A stretch of 34,528 nucleotides of DNA, taken from positions 1 to 34,528 of the forward strand of contig JANTFT010000026.1 of the NCBI GenBank assembly GCA_024763275.1, read 5' to 3'. Under the pieces are notes generated by a model. It saw only the letters and a list, made by a program, of their open reading frames with translations. It did not search any database and had not been told where the DNA came from. The DNA is from Anaerolineales bacterium. GTDB taxonomy: Bacteria; Chloroflexota; Anaerolineae; Anaerolineales; UBA11858. This document shows, piece by piece, positions 30,500-34,528 of this stretch (its first letter is position 1; the number at the start of each line of letters is the position of its first letter). A program made the translations under genes and the position numbers.

Positions 30500-31306
30500 A
30501 TGAGGACAATAGACCTTTCCAAATATCAGGCTGAAGCGGGTTTAGCCGGGATGTTAAAGAAACTCCAGGGCTCCCTGTCCTACGGATACAGTTGGCAGCA
30601 GAGCCGGAAAAGCCAGGAGGAGTTGATTGAAATCCTGGGCGCTGTGCTGGGAAATGAGTGTGTTCTGCTGCGCGACGTGAACATACCCAAGGTACCCAGA
30701 CCCATTCCGCTGGTCCTGATCACTCCTGCCCAGCTGCTGGTGATCAATCCCAAATCTGTCCAGGGATTTTTCCGGGCAGAGGGAAAACGCTGGGAAGAAT
30801 TGGGCAGGAACGATGAATACCGACCTGCTCCAGTCAACCTGATCCGGGAAACCTGGCTGTACCAGAAGACCATTGAAGGTTATTTCAAGCAGCATAATTT
30901 TTCTGCACCAATGGACCGGGGAGTGATGATCTTCGTTTCTCCGGAAACAGTGGTGGAATCGATCCGACCCCGAGTGCGGGTTGTCCAGGCAGACGGCATC
31001 AAGAATTTCGCCAGGGAATTGTCAATTTTAAAACCGGTCTTCAGCGAAAGGGATTTCCGGGCGGCCGTTCAACTGCTGACCAATCCCCGCCTTCCTCTGA
31101 AATCCAAACAACCCAAGGTTCCCGCTCCTGATCTGGAGGAGTCCCCCGCTATCCCTGAACCCCTGGCCAAAGTTGACGAAGGCATAACCAAAGTTGCCAG
31201 AAAAGCCAACTTCACCCGCAGGGAATGGATCATCGTCGGGCTGCTGTCTGTTCTGCTGATTGTCGTCCTCATCGCCCTCATCGCCCTGATTACCTTCACT
31301 CTCTAG
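30500..31306 (+). CDS. tail-anchored protein with a possible NERD-like domain
   Basis: A 268-residue protein. The N-terminal 200 residues are soluble; the segment LGNECVLLRDVNIPKVPRPI followed by PLVLITPAQLLVINPKSVQG (about 48-87) and a later VMIFVSPETVVESI strand resemble the core of NERD nuclease-related domains. The usual Asp and Glu metal ligands are not clear, so any such domain may be inactive. A Pro-rich linker (about 195-225) leads to a C-terminal transmembrane helix (IIVGLLSVLLIVVLIALIAL) with almost no tail, giving a tail-anchored topology with the soluble part inside. A longer reading from 30290 would run through tRNA-Pro and is rejected. It is followed by a glycosyltransferase gene 19 bp away. 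Confidence 0.72.
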   Translation: MRTIDLSKYQAEAGLAGMLKKLQGSLSYGYSWQQSRKSQEELIEILGAVLGNECVLLRDVNIPKVPRPIPLVLITPAQLLVINPKSVQGFFRAEGKRWEELGRNDEYRPAPVNLIRETWLYQKTIEGYFKQHNFSAPMDRGVMIFVSPETVVESIRPRVRVVQADGIKNFARELSILKPVFSERDFRAAVQLLTNPRLPLKSKQPKVPAPDLEESPAIPEPLAKVDEGITKVARKANFTRREWIIVGLLSVLLIVVLIALIALITFTL

Positions 31307-31325
31307 AAAAAGAGGAAGGGACCGC

Positions 31326-32057
31326 GTGCAACAGCCATTTCTCTCCATCATCATTCCCGCCTATAATGAACAAACCCGCCTTCCTGAGACGCTGAAAAGA
31401 GTGGCTGATTTTGTCACTGCCCAGGCCTACGCGGTTGAGGTCCTGATCGTCGACAACAACAGCACAGACCGGACGGGGGAGATCATCCAGGAATTTTCAG
31501 GACAACACTCCTTCATAACCGGCCTCTTTGAAAGCCAGCCTGGCAAAGGCGCTGCGGTGCGCCGGGGAATGCAGCAGGCCGGGGGTGACTTCCTGTTCAT
31601 GTGTGATGCTGACCTATCCATGCCCATCGAGGAAGTCAACCGCTTCCTGCCTCCTCAGCTGGAGGGTTTTGAAATCGCCATCGCCTCCCGGGAAGCACCC
31701 GGGGCGGTCCGCTACAATGAACCCCATTTCCGGCATCTGGGAGGACGGTTGATGAACTGGCTGATCCAGCTTACGGTCCTGCCGGGTATAAATGACACCC
31801 AATGCGGCTTCAAGTGCTTCACAAGGGAGGCCGCGGAAAATCTCTTCAACCTCCAGACTCTGCCGGGCTGGTCCTTTGATATCGAGCTGCTTTATATCGC
31901 CCGTCGGCGGGATTACACCATCAAGGAAGTGGCCATCCCCTGGTACTACCACCAGGAGAGCAAGGTTCACGCGCTGCGGGATGCGATTAAGATCCTGCTC
32001 GATATTCGAACCATCCGCCGCAATACTGCCCGAGGCCTGTATGCCCCGGAGATTTGA
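31326..32057 (+). CDS. family 2 glycosyltransferase, dolichyl/polyprenyl-phosphate type
   Basis: A 243-residue GT-A glycosyltransferase. The N-terminus FLSIIIPAYNEQTRLPETLK (5-24), VLIVDNNSTDRTGEII near 40-55, GKGAAVRRGMQQA near 76-88 and the metal-binding DADLSMP near 97-103 match the GT2 group that includes dolichyl-phosphate glucosyltransferase (ALG5) and bacterial polyprenyl-phosphate sugar synthases. DTQCGFKCFTREAAENLF near 155 and GWSFDIELLYIARRRDYTIK near 178 are also typical. It probably loads a sugar onto a lipid carrier at the inner membrane face. GTG start with AGGAAGGG upstream. Its 3' end overlaps the RNase HII gene by 17 bp. Confidence 0.9.
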   Translation: MQQPFLSIIIPAYNEQTRLPETLKRVADFVTAQAYAVEVLIVDNNSTDRTGEIIQEFSGQHSFITGLFESQPGKGAAVRRGMQQAGGDFLFMCDADLSMPIEEVNRFLPPQLEGFEIAIASREAPGAVRYNEPHFRHLGGRLMNWLIQLTVLPGINDTQCGFKCFTREAAENLFNLQTLPGWSFDIELLYIARRRDYTIKEVAIPWYYHQESKVHALRDAIKILLDIRTIRRNTARGLYAPEI

Positions 32058-32691
32058 CCCCGACCTGATCCCGGATTCGCCCAATTTAGATTTTGAAAGC
32101 TCCTTCTGGAAAGCAGGGCTGTCAGCAGTGGCGGGAATTGACGAGGCTGGACGGGGCTGTCTGGCCGGGCCGGTCACCGCAGCCGCGGTGATCTTGCCAG
32201 CGAACATGGATATCCTGGAGATCCTGGGAGGAGTCCGGGATTCTAAACAGCTCAGCTCCAGGCAGCGGGAAACCCAACGGGCCATTCTGGAAAAACAAGC
32301 CCTGGCCTGGGCCGTTGGCTGGGCTTCCAATCTTGAAATCGACCGCTGGGGGATCCTTCCAGCCACCCGCCTGGCAGCCAGCAGGGCGCTGGAGGGGCTT
32401 ACTGTCTCCCCGGACCACCTGCTGGTAGATTACCTGGTGCTGCCGGAGGTCTCCCTACCTCAAACCCGGCTGGTCAAGGGAGACGCTCGCTCTCTATCGA
32501 TCGCTTCAGCCTCGATACTGGCTAAAACCTACCGGGATGCCTGGATGATAAAAAAAGCCGCCCTTTTCCCCGAATACGGCTTTGAGCGGAACAAGGGTTA
32601 TCTAACCGCCTTTCACCGCGAAGCCCTCCAGATGCACGGCCCCTCTCCCCTGCACCGGACCAGCTTCGCCCCCCTGCGGGAGCGGGCTTGA
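32041..32691 (+). CDS. rnhB: ribonuclease HII
   Basis: A 216-residue endonuclease that cuts RNA in RNA-DNA hybrids and removes single ribonucleotides from DNA. The family signature GIDEAGRGCLAGPVTAAAVI (32-51) carries catalytic Asp34 and Glu35. DSKQLSSRQRE near 67 and the third acidic site in LLVDYLVL near 135 follow. KGDARSLSIASASILAKTYR near 150-169 and YGFERNKGYLTAFHREAL near 183-200 are the conserved C-terminal blocks. ATG 32041 is chosen because the frame upstream has no family homology and lies inside the glycosyltransferase gene; GAGG precedes it. The overlap with the upstream gene implies coupled translation. Confidence 0.93.
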   Translation: MPRRFDPDLIPDSPNLDFESSFWKAGLSAVAGIDEAGRGCLAGPVTAAAVILPANMDILEILGGVRDSKQLSSRQRETQRAILEKQALAWAVGWASNLEIDRWGILPATRLAASRALEGLTVSPDHLLVDYLVLPEVSLPQTRLVKGDARSLSIASASILAKTYRDAWMIKKAALFPEYGFERNKGYLTAFHREALQMHGPSPLHRTSFAPLRERA

Positions 32692-32824
32692 CCCGCAATA
32701 CAGCCCTGCCCGCAGCCAGGGAGAAGTCCCTTCCCTCCCTTTCACATTATCAGGAAGAACAGCATCTCTGGGGGCGTTCTCATAGTATGATATTTGAGAG
32801 TCTATAAAACAGGTCTGATCTGAT

Positions 32825-34528
32825 ATGTCTGATAAAGAAATCTTCCCCTTCGCCCCCTGGCCGTCAGTGATCACTCCTGGAAAAACCGGGGGTCTGCTGG
32901 ATATCAGCGAACCAGCCTGGAACAGCCAGGGCAGCTTGCTGTGGCGGGAAAGGCAATCTTCCCGGGCTTCCATTATGATGGCCAGCTTTCAGGGGGAGCG
33001 GATCGAGGATCTGAGCGGGAGTTACAACCCGGGAGGAAGCTTGTTATATGGAGGGGGAGCTTACGACGCCAATGGGGAAAGACTGGTCTTTGTTGACCGG
33101 TCTTCCGGTCAGCTGATAACAGCCAGGCTGGACGGGACGGAATTTCAGCCGGTCACAGAAAATCTGGTACAGGCCGCCTCCCCGAAATTATCCCCTGACG
33201 GCAGATCCATCCTTGTGGTGCATTCTGATGGAGAGAACGATGCCTTATGGCTGGTTAAGCTGGACGGGGAAGAGCCCCCCCTCCCCCTGGTGGAAGGGGC
33301 CGATTTTTATAACTATCCCCGCTGGCATCCAGATGGGAACCAGCTGGCCTGGATGAGCTGGGACCACCCTCACATGCCCTGGGACACCAGCGAGATCTGG
33401 CTGGGCAGGCTGGATCAAGGATCAGGAGCTGGTTCCCGGCTGCTCTCCCGGGAGCGGATCGCCGGAGGGGAAGGCATCTCCGTCCTGCAGCCGGAATTCT
33501 CTCCGGATGGCAAATGGCTGGCATATCTGTCCGATCAAAGCGGCTGGTGGCAGCTGCACCTTTACGAACTTGACCATCACACCCACACCAGGCTGACCAG
33601 CGCTCCAGCCGAGGGTGCCCTTCCTCCCTGGCTGCAGGACCGGGAGGCTTTTGGGTTCAGCCCGGACAGCCAGCGGATCTATTTCCTCCGCAACCAGGAC
33701 GGCTTCCGCTCCCTGTGGGCCTGGAATCTGGCGACCGGAAAAGAAGCCAGGATCGATCTGGACGAAACCTACACCTGGCTGGATTGGCTGGCAGTCTCCC
33801 CGCTCGAAGACCGTCTGGCAGCAGTCGCCTCTGCCAGCGACATCCCTCCCCGGCTGATCACCATCAGCCCGGAAGGAAAGACGGCTGTGATCCTCCAGGC
33901 CAATCCCGAAGCCCTGCCCCGGGAGCTGTTTTCACGGCCTCAACCTCTATCCTGGTCCAGCGCGGAGGGAATTACGGCTCACGGCCTCTTTTATCAACCC
34001 CACCACCCGCGATTCCAGGGCAGTGAAAAGCCACCTCTTCTGGTGATCATCCACTCCGGACCCACCCGTCAGAAATTTGCTGAGTTCCAGCCCCGGACTC
34101 AATATTTCACCAGCCGGGGATATGCTGTCCTGGAGGTGAACTACCGGGGAAGCAGCGGCTACGGGCGGGCTTACCGTCAGGCGCTGAAGGGGTTGTGGGG
34201 AGTGGCGGACGTAGAGGACTGCCTGAGCGGCGCCCATTACACAGCAGAGCGCGGATGGGCTGACCGGAAAAATATCTTCCTGCTGGGGAGCAGCTCCGGG
34301 GGGCTGACGGTTTTCCAGGCACTGCTCAGATTCCCGGGACTGTTCCGGGCTGGGGTCGCCCTTTACCCGGTTGTCAATCATCTGGCTCTCCTGGAGGATC
34401 CACCCAAGTTCGAACGCTATTATGCGGACTGGCTGATTGGGCCTTACCCTGAGAGGGAAAAGGACTACCGTGAGCGCTCACCGGTCTTTTTTGCAGACCG
34501 CATTCAGGATCCGGTAGCGGTTTTCCAG
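32825..34528 (+). CDS. S9 family (prolyl-oligopeptidase-like) peptidase, 3' end beyond window
   Basis: At least 568 codons, open to the window edge. Residues 1-350 form a beta-propeller with repeated PD40-type blades (LSPDGRSILVVHSDGENDAL; WHPDGNQLAWMSWDHPHMPW; FSPDGKWLAYLSDQSGWWQL; FSPDSQRIYFLRNQDG). The alpha/beta hydrolase domain begins near 355-400 (LLVIIHSGPTRQKFAEFQPR, then VLEVNYRGSSGYGRAYRQAL). The nucleophile elbow G488-S-S490-S-G-G gives catalytic Ser490. The Asp and His of the triad would lie in or past the truncated end. It probably removes N-terminal peptides or acyl amino acids in the cytoplasm, as no signal peptide is present. A TATGAT at 32786-32791 is a possible -10. Confidence 0.88.
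   Translation, partial: MSDKEIFPFAPWPSVITPGKTGGLLDISEPAWNSQGSLLWRERQSSRASIMMASFQGERIEDLSGSYNPGGSLLYGGGAYDANGERLVFVDRSSGQLITARLDGTEFQPVTENLVQAASPKLSPDGRSILVVHSDGENDALWLVKLDGEEPPLPLVEGADFYNYPRWHPDGNQLAWMSWDHPHMPWDTSEIWLGRLDQGSGAGSRLLSRERIAGGEGISVLQPEFSPDGKWLAYLSDQSGWWQLHLYELDHHTHTRLTSAPAEGALPPWLQDREAFGFSPDSQRIYFLRNQDGFRSLWAWNLATGKEARIDLDETYTWLDWLAVSPLEDRLAAVASASDIPPRLITISPEGKTAVILQANPEALPRELFSRPQPLSWSSAEGITAHGLFYQPHHPRFQGSEKPPLLVIIHSGPTRQKFAEFQPRTQYFTSRGYAVLEVNYRGSSGYGRAYRQALKGLWGVADVEDCLSGAHYTAERGWADRKNIFLLGSSSGGLTVFQALLRFPGLFRAGVALYPVVNHLALLEDPPKFERYYADWLIGPYPEREKDYRERSPVFFADRIQDPVAVFQ

Overview
The window looks like chromosomal DNA from a heterotrophic bacterium of the Chloroflexota, probably Anaerolineae-like. 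The reasons are the moderately GC-rich, densely packed genes, the DUF1800/DUF1501 exported proteins, a metallophosphoesterase fused to universal stress domains, a transaldolase-type glucose-6-phosphate isomerase, and a b6f-like quinol oxidoreductase next to succinate dehydrogenase. The taxon is inferred from gene content. No rRNA or marker gene here proves it.

Layout. 1-2136 (minus): a GntR/LacI-type repressor followed by a tandem SnoaL-like lipoprotein. 2147-4677: a palindromic operator, then a divergent metallophosphoesterase/ParB-like/Usp-Usp fusion, ending in a long hairpin repeat. 4894-7312: a lipoprotein and a convergent CrtC/lipocalin-like protein. 7485-7972: tRNA-Arg(CCT) with promoter and terminator, a 24-bp minisatellite and a small inverted-repeat element. 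8033-9766: an ECF sigma factor, zinc-finger anti-sigma factor and membrane protein, closed by a terminator. 9801-13424 (minus): lipoprotein, glucose-6-phosphate isomerase, HAD phosphatase and a peroxiredoxin-like gene whose first redox cysteine codon is an in-frame TGA. 13600-14616 (minus): aldo/keto reductase. 14885-21411 (plus): a run of membrane and exported proteins with DUF1800, a clan-A glycoside-hydrolase-like lipoprotein and DUF1501. 21492-21860: YccF. 21977-25330 (minus): sdhCDAB. 25581-27954 (plus): Rieske protein, b6-type cytochrome b, and a subunit-IV/diheme cytochrome c fusion. 28058-30229 (minus): coiled-coil membrane protein, Hsp20 and a methyltransferase. 30312-34528 (plus): tRNA-Pro(TGG), a tail-anchored protein, a family 2 glycosyltransferase, RNase HII and an S9 peptidase cut by the window end.

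How they work together. SdhCDAB passes electrons from succinate to quinone, and the divergent Rieske/cytochrome b/cytochrome c operon re-oxidises quinol. A CRP/FNR-like site lies between them and could set both. The sigma/anti-sigma pair is a membrane-signalling unit. The 14.9-21.4 kb operon encodes an envelope system of unknown function.

The strongest novelty candidate is the gene at 9801-10346. It reads as a SelU/PRXL2-like selenoprotein, with a U-x-x-C motif and a hairpin with a GU-containing loop about 25 nt after the UGA. If confirmed, the host decodes UGA as selenocysteine.
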